Source: Phocoena phocoena (lineage: Eukaryota; Chordata; Mammalia; Artiodactyla; Phocoenidae). Taken from it: a stretch of DNA of 64,000 nt. The notes below the pieces were generated by a model. The model did no database searches and was not told where the DNA came from. It saw only the letters and a program-made list of their open reading frames with translations. Positions 46,190 through 55,833 of this stretch are shown here, piece by piece. Position numbers and translations under genes: made by a program. Numbering within the stretch: position 1 is the stretch's first letter; each line of letters starts with the position of its first letter. Where the stretch lies: positions 45,548,522-45,612,521 of the forward strand of contig NC_089232.1 in NCBI RefSeq assembly GCF_963924675.1. The letters are read 5' to 3'.

Positions 46190-47204
46190 CCTGGGCTGGT
46201 AAACATTACTGGAGAAAGTCACTAAGTTGTACGACAGATGGTGGTAAATTCATGCTTCTGGCCTTAACTGCCAAGCAATTCTGTTTCTCTAATCAGTTTT
46301 CTGAATTTTGAGACTATTCCAAACCTTCTCCAATCTCCTCAAATCTCCTATCCACCATGTCCTCGCACCATTCTCATTTTCTTGCTTCACAGGAAAAAAA
46401 GAAACCAGCAGAAAGAACTCCAACTTCCAGGCACTTAATCTGCAAACCTTTGTGCTTTTGCATCTCTTCTCCCCTGCTTTCCTCCTCTGACAACGGAAGG
46501 AGAGTACGGTTTACTGCTAAGGGCCAATGACTCCATATTCTCTCCCACTCTGTCATCTTCATCCACATATCTTCAACCTGTCTCTCCACTGGTGCCTTCT
46601 CATCAATATTTAAACATATCCCAGCTTCACACAACTACTGAAGCCCGTGCGCCTAGAGCCCGTGCTCCACAACGAGAAGCCACCACAATGAGAAGCCCGT
46701 GCACCACATGAAGAGGAGCCCCCACTCACCGCAACTAGAGAAAGCCCGTGCGCAGCGAAGACCCAAAACAGCCATAAATAAATAAATAAATAAATAACAT
46801 ATCCCACCTTCAAAAATTCCTCTTTTCATTTCAGCTAACATTTTTCTCTTGTTCTTCCCAAACTATCAAAAAATGTTGTCCACCTTCTCTGTCTCTATTT
46901 ACTTCCCACTCATCCTTTGTCACTGTAATCTGGTTTCCATCCCTACACTCCACTGAAACTGTTCTTATCTGCTTTATCAATAACTCCAATAAGCCATTCT
47001 TAGGTCTTATCTCATTTGACCGCTCAGTCACCTTTGGTATAGTTAATCAATTCCTTCATCTGAAAACTCTTTTTTAAAAAGCCCACTTTTCTAGAACGCC
47101 TACCTCTCAGACTGCTTCTTGTGAGTATTCTTTGTGGTCTCTTTCTTTATCCATCCCTAAATATGGAGTTCTTTTAGAGTTTGGTTCAGGGCCCTATTCT
47201 TTTC
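46190..47204 (+). mobile_element. L2 LINE, ORF2 part, split by SINE
   Basis: 'gctggtaaacattactggag', 'ctgtaatctggtttccatcc', 'ctttatcaataactccaata' and 'ggttcagggccctattcttt' follow L2 ORF2 order. An LTR interrupts it at 47205; it resumes at 47516. It is one of the longest L2 tracts in the window. Confidence 0.75.
46613..46806 (+). mobile_element. CHR-family SINE, 5'-truncated, with TSD
   Basis: Only the 3' part of a long CHR SINE is present (46628-46795), missing the tRNA head. TSD 'aacatatccca' at 46613-46623 and 46796-46806. The tail is (AAAT)n. Confidence 0.88.
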
Positions 47205-47515
47205 ATACAGTTAAACTAATTAAACAAGGAGGCCATTAGACTAAGGTGGCTCTAATGCTTTGGTGGCCTACTTAAGCAAACCAAAGTCTAAGTGTGTAAA
47301 TGCCTCAAGATTATGAAATCTAAACACTAAGAACAACCAATCACAAACAGCTAACTAGGCTTTAAGCTGTAGCCAATTAAATAATTTCCTTTCTTTGCTT
47401 CTGCACCTTCTTTATTTAAGTCTTTCCCCTGCCTCCTGTTGGTGCTCCTAACCACTTCTGGTTTGGTGTTGCCCAATTCCAATCAATTTTTGCTCAGATA
47501 AACTCTTAAAATTTT
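47205..47515 (+). mobile_element. unclassified LTR in L2
   Basis: About 310 bp, with 'accaatcacaaacagctaac', 'agctgtagccaattaaataa' (CCAAT-like) and 'ctttatttaagtctttcccc' (TATA-like) before a pyrimidine-rich end 'agataaactcttaaaatttt'. It sits between contiguous L2 halves. Confidence 0.5.
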
Positions 47516-48425
47516 TAATATGCCTCCATTTACCTTTTAATGATACTCTATATCTCATTCCCTCCAATCCACCTATATGCTAATCCGTATCCATTTGTAG
47601 ATGGCCCTCCTGATCCATACATGAAAATATTTTCCCATCCCTTAGGCATTCTGCCTCCATAGCTGTTTCTGCTGTGTTCTCTCTCTCAGTTTCCCAAGCC
47701 AGAAATCTGACATCCTGACTTCTCTGTTTCACACTTCACATCCAATCAACTACCAAGCTCAGGCCATTCTTGCTGAAACAGCTCTCGAATCATTTCAACT
47801 GACATGCAGCCCACCATTATGTCACATCTCCTTAAGGGGTCTGCCAGTTTCCAATTCTGTCTGTTCTAATCCATTCTCCACACAAAGCCAGAGTGATTCT
47901 TCAGAAATGTAAATTATATCATGCCACTGCTATGCTTAATTTTTCCACTTCCTGTTGCCTTTAAGATAAAGCTCTAAAGACTTCCTAGCATGTCCTTCTC
48001 AGTCTCAATTCTTCACTCCCCTCTCTGCAAGCAATCTTCAGTCATTATAAACTTTGAATTCCTAGAGTGCATGCTTGCAGCCTGAGCTCTCCCCCAGCTG
48101 AAATATACCTTCCCCTCTCTTGTTTTCCTAACAAAATTTGCACTCAATCCTTAAGCTCAACTTTATGCATTATTTCTAGGAAACTACCTGACACCCCTCC
48201 AGTTTGAAGTCCTCTTTAGGTGTTCCCAAAGCATCCTGTACTTATCTAGCAATTAAGAGCAGTATTGTCTTGTAATTGCTTATTCCCTAGTCAATAGCTC
48301 CATGTGGCTGTTAAGTCCAAGGAGGTCAGAAACCAGGTGCTCTTAAATTTTCCATCTCAAGGGCCTAAAACGAGTGTCTGACAGACAGTAGTTCAATTAA
48401 TATTTGTTGAATGAATTTGTTGAAT
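47516..48425 (+). mobile_element. L2 LINE, 3' half to terminus
   Basis: 'aagccagaaatctgacatcc', 'cacatccaatcaactaccaa', 'gccagagtgattcttcagaa' and the terminus 'aattaatatttgttgaatga' follow L2 closely. It ends just before the CpG island. Confidence 0.85.
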
Positions 48426-48798
48426 CCCTTTCTTTGGAATGAGGGCGGCCAGGAGAACGCCAGAAAGACGGGGGCTTAAAGGGCACACAGTAAAAAATCT
48501 ATCAGCAACAAGTGGGATGGACAGAGTACCTAGGTTTTTCCATGAACGTGGCATGGGGGACTACGTGGAGCGCCTGGTCCGAGGCCACGGCGACCACACG
48601 CTCCCGAGGGCAGACGCAGGTAGCGCGCGACCCCACGCGAGGAAGGACAATAGCTTGGAATTCGGCCTCGAGTTGCCGGTGGGGCAGCCTCGAGCTCGGC
48701 CCGTGGGACCTGGGGATGGGGGTTCCGACCCGGCCCACAGCAGGAAGGCGCTGCACCTACGATCGCTGTCGCCGTCGCCGTCTCCTCCGACGTCGTCG

Positions 48799-48812
48799 CC
48801 CCGCCCCGCCCC
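48799..48812 (+). promoter_or_regulatory. PSME4: GC-box (Sp/KLF-type) cluster
   Basis: 'ccccgccccgcccc' contains two overlapping GC boxes on the minus strand, directly next to the ETS motif. Confidence 0.7.
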
Positions 48813-48820
48813 GGAAGTGA
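48811..48820 (+). promoter_or_regulatory. PSME4: ETS/GABP-type motif
   Basis: 'ccggaagtga' is a full-strength ETS core with flanks, common within tens of bases of the start site in housekeeping CpG-island promoters. Confidence 0.7.
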
Positions 48821-48849
48821 CTTGAGGCTCGTCCGGAACCTCCGGGCCC

Positions 48850-48911
48850 GGCGGCTGCAGCGTCACCAGCCGAGCTGGTGCGGGGCGGGCGGAGCGGCCG
48901 CTGCAGCCGCC
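48850..48911. promoter_or_regulatory. PSME4: nested inverted repeat in promoter or 5' UTR
   Basis: Arms 'ggcggctgcagc' (48850-48861) and 'gctgcagccgcc' (48900-48911) are exact reverse complements. Between them 'caccagc' (48864-48870) and 'gctggtg' (48874-48880) form a second 7-bp stem with a 3-base loop. Whether this is transcribed leader is not known. Confidence 0.7.
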
Positions 48912-49015
48912 AACGAACCGGGAACCGCGCGGGGCAAGCAGCGCGCCGGCCAGGGGAGGGGGCCCAGCGATAGGGCCGAGGGCGACGACGACGCGGAGGA
49001 GGCGGAGCCCGGAGA

Positions 49016-49060
49016 GGGGTGGGGGCCGGGGAGGGTTAGGGTGGGAGGGGGTTGGGGGGG
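49016..49060 (+). promoter_or_regulatory. PSME4: G-run cluster just upstream of start codon
   Basis: Eight runs of three or more G in 45 bases (49016-49019, 49021-49025, 49028-49031, 49033-49035, 49039-49041, 49043-49045, 49047-49051, 49054-49060) on the coding strand, ending 12 bases before the ATG. This satisfies G-quadruplex patterns several times over. Confidence 0.8.
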
Positions 49061-49072
49061 TGTCCTGGTCTC

Positions 49073-49314
49073 ATGGAGCCGGCCGAAAGGGCGGGCGGCG
49101 GGGACCCCTTGGAGCCGGGCGGGCGCCCCGGTCCGGACCCGCGAGGCTTCGTTCCGCAGAAGGAGATCGTCTACAACAAGCTGCTGCCCTACGCCGAGCG
49201 GCTGGACGCCGAGTCCGACTTGCAGCTGGCCCAGATCAAAAGCAACCTGGGCCGGGCAGTGCAGCTCCAAGAGCTGTGGCCCGGGGGCCTCTTCTGGACC
49301 AGGAAACTCTCCAC
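49073..49314 (+). CDS. PSME4: PSME4 (proteasome activator PA200), coding exon 1
   Basis: The ATG at 49073 opens a frame beginning [16 protein letters not shown] and containing [20 protein letters not shown] and '[20 protein letters not shown]', which I recognise as the N-terminus of PSME4. The exon ends at 49314 in 'ctctccac' before a consensus donor 'gtaagt'. That gives 80 codons plus 2 nt, so the intron is phase 2. The full protein is about 1840 residues, a HEAT-repeat solenoid that caps the 20S proteasome, mainly in the nucleus. It acts in degradation of acetylated histones, notably in spermatogenesis and DNA repair. A TTG-initiated in-frame extension at 49052 is possible but unlikely. The ATG has G at +4 but C at -3, so its context is only partly favourable. 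The rest of the gene lies beyond the window. Confidence 0.95.
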
Positions 49315-51534
49315 GTAAGTGTGCCGGGGCCTGCAGGATGGGCCGGAGGCAAAGGCTCGGGTGTGAAGGCGTCCGCGGGCGGTGGTGGGGGGAGGCTCTT
49401 TGTCCGCACCGGACCGCTGGACCCTCAACTCTGCCCCGGTTCGGGCGGATCGTTTCTGTGCAGTAATCCCAGGGTCGCGACCGAAGCCTGGGAAGCACTC
49501 AAGCTTCCTCCCTGCCACTTTCTTACGGGATCTCCCTGGTTCTCACCAGCCCTCTGTGTCCTTCGCAGCTGCTTCTCCCCAAGGTTTCGGGTTGTTGTCT
49601 TCCGACATTCGGGGCCCGGGGGAGCGTGAGGGCACTGGACCCGCAGGGAAAGAGAGGAGCGGTCCCCCAGGGGTCCTCCTTGGACCTTTGCCGGTGGCGG
49701 GAGGGAGCAGAGAGGATTCGTCTTTGAGCGAACAACTCGACTTTTCCTGGTGTTGACTCCAGTTTTTTCTTACCTTACGGTCCCTGCCTCTTCCTATCCC
49801 TCAGTTCGCGTCTAGTAACTTTCTGAATGGGAAGGAGGCCGTAGGGAACTTCTAGGTTCTGCTTTTTTTGGGCCTTCTCAGTCTTTGTGGGTTTGATTGA
49901 AAAGACTTTTAAAATCAGCCCTCAGCGCATTCTTGGGCTGTGTACTAGACGTTAATGTTGAGAATGTTGAGTCTTACAACCTCGGGAAAGTGTATGTTGC
50001 TCCTTTTATGACATTTTCTTTGGAAATGTGCCATACTAAGGAAAATAGAGAAGGAAGCTGTCAAGTTGTCCTGGGCGTTATTAGTATCGGGCTGGTGTTA
50101 ATTTTTGAGCTGCTCAGATGAATATAGATTACCTAAATCAATCTCAGTTGTTCTATTCTTCTTTTGTTACCTTTTTTTTTTTTGGTATAAACTGGCTGCA
50201 AACTACAGTGCCACTGAAATTAGGGGAAACCGAGTACAGTTGGGGGAAAGGTTAGAGACATATTTGCTAGATGGGCATCTTCACTGTGTCAGAAGAACTT
50301 TTTTAAAAGAGAATTTTGCTGTATCTTGTTTGGTTGGCTATACATAAAATCTGGTAACATTGTATGTTCATGCATGTCGGTATGGGTGGCTGAACACACA
50401 AGACATAAATCACTTATCTAATGTTTACCCAAATCTGCTGAGTGAACTGGGTGATGACTCAGGGTTTTGTAATGCAGTCGTCTTTTCTACATTTCCTCAC
50501 AGGATGATTCTTATCTGCCAATTATGAGGGAGCCTCTAACAAATTTCTCATCTCCAGTTGTCGCTGGTGGTAGCACTAATTACCTTTTTAATTAAAGAGC
50601 AAAACTCAAATGCTTAATTTGCCCTTTTCAAAGAGTGACCATATTTATGTCAAGGTTAACAGCTCCCCTCTTGATTAGAGCTTGAAGAAGTTTGTGGTGT
50701 TAGGATCCATAGGAGACTTGGGAAAAAAGAAGTGCAACAGGGAGAAGAACCACTTTTGGTTAAAACAGAAGAATGTTTTATAAATTATTAAAATTCACAG
50801 TTTTTTCAAGTGAGCCTCCTAGGTTTTTGTGTTACTTGGGCACAGTAAAAATAAAGTTACTTTGTCAGTTCCAGTAATTCCTCATTTTAATCACCGAGGT
50901 TAGATTTTTCAGAAAATAACCTTTTTGGGGGACACAAACAGCTCCTTTTAGATGCACAGTATATAAATAAACCAGTGTGTGAATGCATATATGGTTTGGA
51001 TTTATTAATGGAGAATCTACACAGGCATAGTTAAGCACTGTTTTCTGACATTTTTATTGTAACTAAGCTTGGCAAATTAACACCTGGAGGTTTATTTATT
51101 ATTTTTGGCTTTTAGGTATAAGTATCTGTACCTAGAAAGGGCTAAAAATACAGTGGAGACAGTCCTTGGTGTTTAGGGCAATATTGCAGTTACACAGCTT
51201 TATAACCTACGAACGTCAAACCATTTATATCTAAGTAACCAGCAAGAAATGCTATCAGAATTTTATTTTGGAACGGTGGTTAAATGCTGCAAGCTGATTC
51301 TTGGGATTACGCTATGAGACATTTTGAACTTGGTGGGACATGTTGTGATCTTGGGTGTATTTTTTCTCCTAAGTCATGCTAAGGTGACCTGTTTATAGTT
51401 GTGCTTGTTGTTTTTAAGCCTTGTGTGTGTTGCACAAGTTTACATCTAAATGATGCCAAAACATGTGATGATAGCTCTCAGTTACCTTAGTAGTGATAAT
51501 ACTTAGTGCTTTGTAGAAGAATGGAAAGTAGTAA

Positions 51535-51665
51535 TGAAAATAAAATCTAATTTCTCCCACTAGCTCTGTGACTGTGAGCAAGTTACTTTAATCATGTGTT
51601 TCAGTATACTTGTGAGAGAAATGAGGGAGTTGGAGTAAATAATTCCTGAGAAACACTCCTGCTCT
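51535..51665 (+). mobile_element. MIR SINE fragment
   Basis: 'actagctctgtgactgtgag' and 'caagttactttaatcatgtg' match the MIR core. Confidence 0.65.
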
Positions 51666-52337
51666 GGTATTTTATGATTTTATTTTTTATCTTGTAGAGC
51701 CTCAAATAAGCCAGTGTGTATCTTTCTCCAAGGACTGTTTGATAAGTTTGTAAACTACTGGAAATAGTTGCACAGATCCAGTGCATTCCTAAAGAAGACC
51801 AGAGTGTAAATGCTGTTCAGAGACACTGGGACTGGATCCCCGACCAGAAGTATACATCCCTAATCTGGGTGTCACAGGACTGGGTGGAGTTCTGGTTTAG
51901 GAGATACTCAAGAAACCACCCCCCCTTTTTTTTTTTTAACTTTTTATCTCATTTTGATGGTTATACTTATCTTTTAATCTATCTCAAGACTTGCAGGTCT
52001 GTTTAGCAGATCTCTGTGAAGAAAGGTTATTTCTGTGTACTTTAAAAATTGGCCCTGTGATATAATACAAGCTCTCTTGTACAGAGAGCTTAAAGTATTA
52101 GTACTGCCTGTTGAAGTGAGATTGTCACGAAACTAGTTTTTAAGAAGCAAGGAAACAAATTAGAGAAGAGAGGCACAAACTAAATGGTCTTTGAAAAACA
52201 GCAGTTGAGACAGCTCTTGGACCCTGAGTGAAAGGCATCTGTAAGAAACTGGTATGGCCCCTGTAGAGAATGAAAGGAGTTGAAGAAAGGTAATCTTGAA
52301 GCTTGCTTTTTCTCCCTTGTCCTTCTGGGCCTTTCAT

Positions 52338-52475
52338 GAGAGGCAGTGAGGTCTAGTCAGAAGAAGTTTATCTGTACCTGGTGTTGCCACTCTTATCATC
52401 TTGATCTTGCTTAACCTCTCTTAGCTTTAGAGTCCTCTTTTGGAGAGTGGGAGTGTAGACTACGCATGGTTTTTC
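52338..52475 (+). mobile_element. MIR SINE fragment
   Basis: 'ggtgttgccactcttatcat' and 'cttgcttaacctctcttagc' match the MIR core, diverged. Confidence 0.55.
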
Positions 52476-52664
52476 AAACCTAAAACTTAGCAGCGAATTG
52501 TTTCATAAAAGCAAAATCTTAAACACAAAATTAGATCATTTCTTTCTTTTGTGTTTTTTTTTTTTTAAAGCAGAATTTTGATTTTAGTGAAGTGTGAGTT
52601 TGGATTATTAGGAAGCAAATTTAGATGCTTTGTTTCGGTGAAAATGTTATATTTTCTGCTGTGA

Positions 52665-52710
52665 ATGAAATGATTGTATTATAATGTATAATGAAATGAT
52701 TGTGTTATAC
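52665..52710. repeat. short direct duplication
   Basis: 'aatgaaatgattgtRttata' occurs twice about 25 bp apart. Confidence 0.7.
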
Positions 52711-53339
52711 TGAGGAATCATTTGCTAATGATTAATTTGCTAATTAAACTGTAGCTCCCTTGTTTAATTATTATTAAGAATATTATGTGGCCTTACTTGA
52801 TAGGAATTGGATTAAACCACATAATGTATTTAATTAGATTATACAACCACTGGAAACTTGTTTAGTCAAAATATACATTATCAAATACACTAACCTCCTT
52901 TGTGGAGAGCAATATGTCACCACAGGAGCACCCAAATCCATATCATTTCTATGTTAGAGAAGAAAGAAGAAAATGCTAACCACTAAATCTCAGTGTTAAT
53001 ATTGTCTATTAACATGATGTACTTAATAGAGTAATATTTGAGTATTGAAATTGTGAAGTACACAATAAAGATAAGCTTTTTATTTGTAGAAGAATCTCAA
53101 AATCTTGACAAATTGCCACATTCATCAGTGAGAGCCAGTTGGAGAAAGTAGTAGAAAAGGTTTGTCTCTGTTATTTAAGTGGCCACACTCAAAACAGGAC
53201 CCAAAATTTTGTAGGGAGAAAGTTGATTTTCCATAGGAAAAGACAAAATGCATGAATTGATTGATTTTGGAGAGACAAATTTTCTGATAAAGTTGTATAA
53301 CAGCACAGTAAGTTATCTTTCACTCTTTTTTCTGTTTGT

Positions 53340-53930
53340 TTTTTTTTTAACATACTATTTTTTAGAGTAGGTTTAGGTTCAGAGCAAAATTGAGCAAAAA
53401 GTACAGAGTTCTCATATACCCCCTGCCCCTACACATACACACGTTTGATTTTTCATAGCAATGTCAAACATATATTTTTTTAAATATTTGAGGCTCTTCC
53501 CATTTTCCAGGGATGTCTTGTTCTCTTTCTTTTAAAACACCTTGTCAGTTTTCTCTTTACTAGTTAACTGGCTATTTCTGCCTGAGTCTCATTTGTCATT
53601 GACTATATGTGTGATTCTGATGTGAATAGTTTTCTAACTTTTTTTCTTTGCTTTAAATATTTTTTTATTATGGAAAATGTCAAACATATACAGGAGAGGA
53701 AAGAATAATATAATGAACCTGGGTGTACCCATCACCCATGTTCAACAGTTACCAACTAATGGCCAATTAGGTGTCTCCTACCACCAACCCCTTCAACCAT
53801 TTTTTTTCAAAGCATATTCTTCATTCATAAATATTTCCAGTATATATCTTTAAGGGAAAAGGAATTAAACAAAAAGTCAATACCAATATCATTATCAAAC
53901 CTAAAAGAGTAACACTATTACGTTGATCAA
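53340..53930 (-). mobile_element. ancient LINE-1 3' end (L1ME-like)
   Basis: 'aggttcagagcaaaattgag', 'aaagtacagagttctcatat', 'ttattatggaaaatgtcaaa' and 'tgtacccatcacccatgttc' resemble old L1 3' sequences in reverse. Family assignment is tentative. Confidence 0.5.
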
Positions 53931-54159
53931 CCTCATGGAGTTGGCTTCTTTGCAGAATTTGTAATTTTACTCCTGAGTTTCCATTTCATTTGCATTGTTT
54001 TGTCTAAGGTTCAATATAAACAGACCTCATGGACAGAGATAAAAGAAATAGCTCATTAATGAATATTTTCATATTATGACATCTTTTTCTTCCCCTCTTT
54101 TTTTTTTTTTTTCTTCCCCTCTTAACTTTGGAAACATAGAATCAATCCTGGGATAACGA

Positions 54160-54245
54160 GGACTCCCTTGAATTATCTCTATTTTAAAAATGAAGACACT
54201 GAGGTTCATAGGTTAATACATAGCTTGATGCAAAGTAGTAGAGAC
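54160..54245 (-). mobile_element. MIR SINE fragment
   Basis: 'tattttaaaaatgaagacac' followed by 'tgaggttcataggttaatac' resembles reverse MIR. Weak. Confidence 0.4.
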
Positions 54246-55054
54246 AGGAGTCTTCTTTGAACAAATTATTTTGTGAGTGCCTTGTATGGGATGGGCACTG
54301 TTTGTGTCACTTGGGATATGTCAGTGAAAGAATTCCGCCCTCCAGGGAAGTTCCAGCGTGTTCTTTTTCTCTTAGTGCACATTTATGTTCATTTAGGACA
54401 GAGCAAGCAAGACGTAACTCCATCAAGAAATTTGGGGGAAGGAAATATGAATGCTAAGCGCATTACTTAAAAAAAATTCTCAATCTGACTGGTGTGTTTT
54501 AATGCCATAGATTGAGGCACCGAGAAAGGCAGTTAGAAAACAGTAAAACAGTACCATGTGTTTTTCTTTTGAGATCTGAATGTATTACTTAAAAACAATT
54601 TCTTGATGAAGTGTTTATAAAATCAAATTGTCTTTGAAGTGTGTGTTCTTAATTGAAGTGAAACAGAGGCAAATCACTAATGTTTTTTAAGGGACCTTTA
54701 TTAGTAAATAAGTACACAACTTTTAAACTAGTTGCTCTCATTGTAGAACCTGGGAGTTATTTTATTTATCTATTAAGTGAGACTCATTTCTAGTGAATCT
54801 CCCTCCCCACCTCCCACATTTTTTAATATAAAATTCAAATATGTGTTTCCTGTAACGTTTGTAGAGAATTTAGACCAACATCTCATTTGTACTGTGTGAA
54901 AAGCAAGCTGAGACATTGTAATAAAAGCAATAGCAAGCAAAAAAAAACAACAAAAATCCTCTGTATTCATTGATACTGGCCACTGGAATGTTAAAAGCAG
55001 CACATACTATAAATATTCCCATTTGGAATCCTGAAGTTGCCTACTTCCATATTC

Positions 55055-55258
55055 GGCCTGTGCTTAGCATTTCTTCCCTTTTAGTGCACTTTCTTGATCC
55101 CTTATTCATGCTTTTGTATTCTTTGTGTACCTATCTTCTCTCTACTGTGAGCTTTCTTGGGGTCAGAGTCTTCCATATTTACTTCTCCTTCCCTGCACCC
55201 ACAGCATTTAGTGCAGCAGTATATACATTCATAGGTACTCAGTAATATTAGAATTGAC
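55055..55258 (+). mobile_element. L2 LINE 3' terminus
   Basis: 'ctactgtgagctttcttggg' and 'cataggtactcagtaatatt' follow the L2 3' end order. Confidence 0.65.
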
Positions 55259-55833
55259 TTTTTTGTTCCTTGTAAACTAAAGCATTATGCAGTTTCTGAT
55301 GAATTGTTACTTTTACAGTCAAAATGGAGAAAACGAATTTGGGGTGAGATCTGTTTTAATACTGGGTTCAAAAGAAAGTGTATATTTAACCAAAGAAGAG
55401 GGAAGGAGCAACTTGGTTGAGGAAGAGAATGGTGTGTTTCATAACCCAAAGAGAGAGGGTATGGGGAGTGGGGTTTAACAAAGTTAATTAGAGAAAAGAG
55501 CAGATTATTTGGGTTGCATCAGGGAGTTTGAAATTTTCATTTAAAAATAAATCTGACATTGTTATTGTTAAATATTTAGTGTTTAAAAATGTCGAGTATC
55601 ATTACTACAATTTTCTGATAGACGAACCATAAAATTTTAGTAGTGGTCATTACATTTTTATGCTAATTTGACTTTATTCATAGCACTCAGACCCTAAATT
55701 TTAGAGTTAAAAAATATAATAAAGGCTTTTTCCCTTTCTAAGAAAAAACTTAACACCATTGCAGCTGTGAAATGAGTTTGAGAGTAGTATTTTAGTTCAA
55801 GTAAGTTGGAGGTTGCTTAAAATATTATTAAAA

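Larger units (their letters stand above)
48426..49680. promoter_or_regulatory. PSME4: CpG island and PSME4 promoter region
   Basis: GC content and CpG density rise sharply from about 48560 and fall after about 49680, unlike the AT-rich flanks. The island contains coding exon 1 and no TATA box upstream of it, the usual layout of a housekeeping promoter. A GC-box cluster joined to an ETS site at 48799-48820 marks the likely core. The transcription start cannot be placed exactly but probably lies between about 48820 and 49000. Open frames on both strands here (48439-48825, 48863-49498 minus, 49060-49629) show no domain and are GC-driven. Such islands are often bidirectional. Confidence 0.85.

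Noticed and set aside
48439..48825. 128-codon plus-strand frame upstream of PSME4
   Set aside because: No recognisable protein; low-complexity S/P end over GC repeats. It ends at the ETS motif. Kept only as a possible upstream transcript.
48863..49498. 211-codon minus-strand frame over the CpG island
   Set aside because: GC-rich DNA has few stops. The frame is antisense to PSME4 exon 1, proline- and arginine-rich, with no domain.
49060..49629. 189-codon frame overlapping PSME4 exon 1
   Set aside because: It is in a different frame from PSME4 and runs through the splice donor; a GC-driven shadow.
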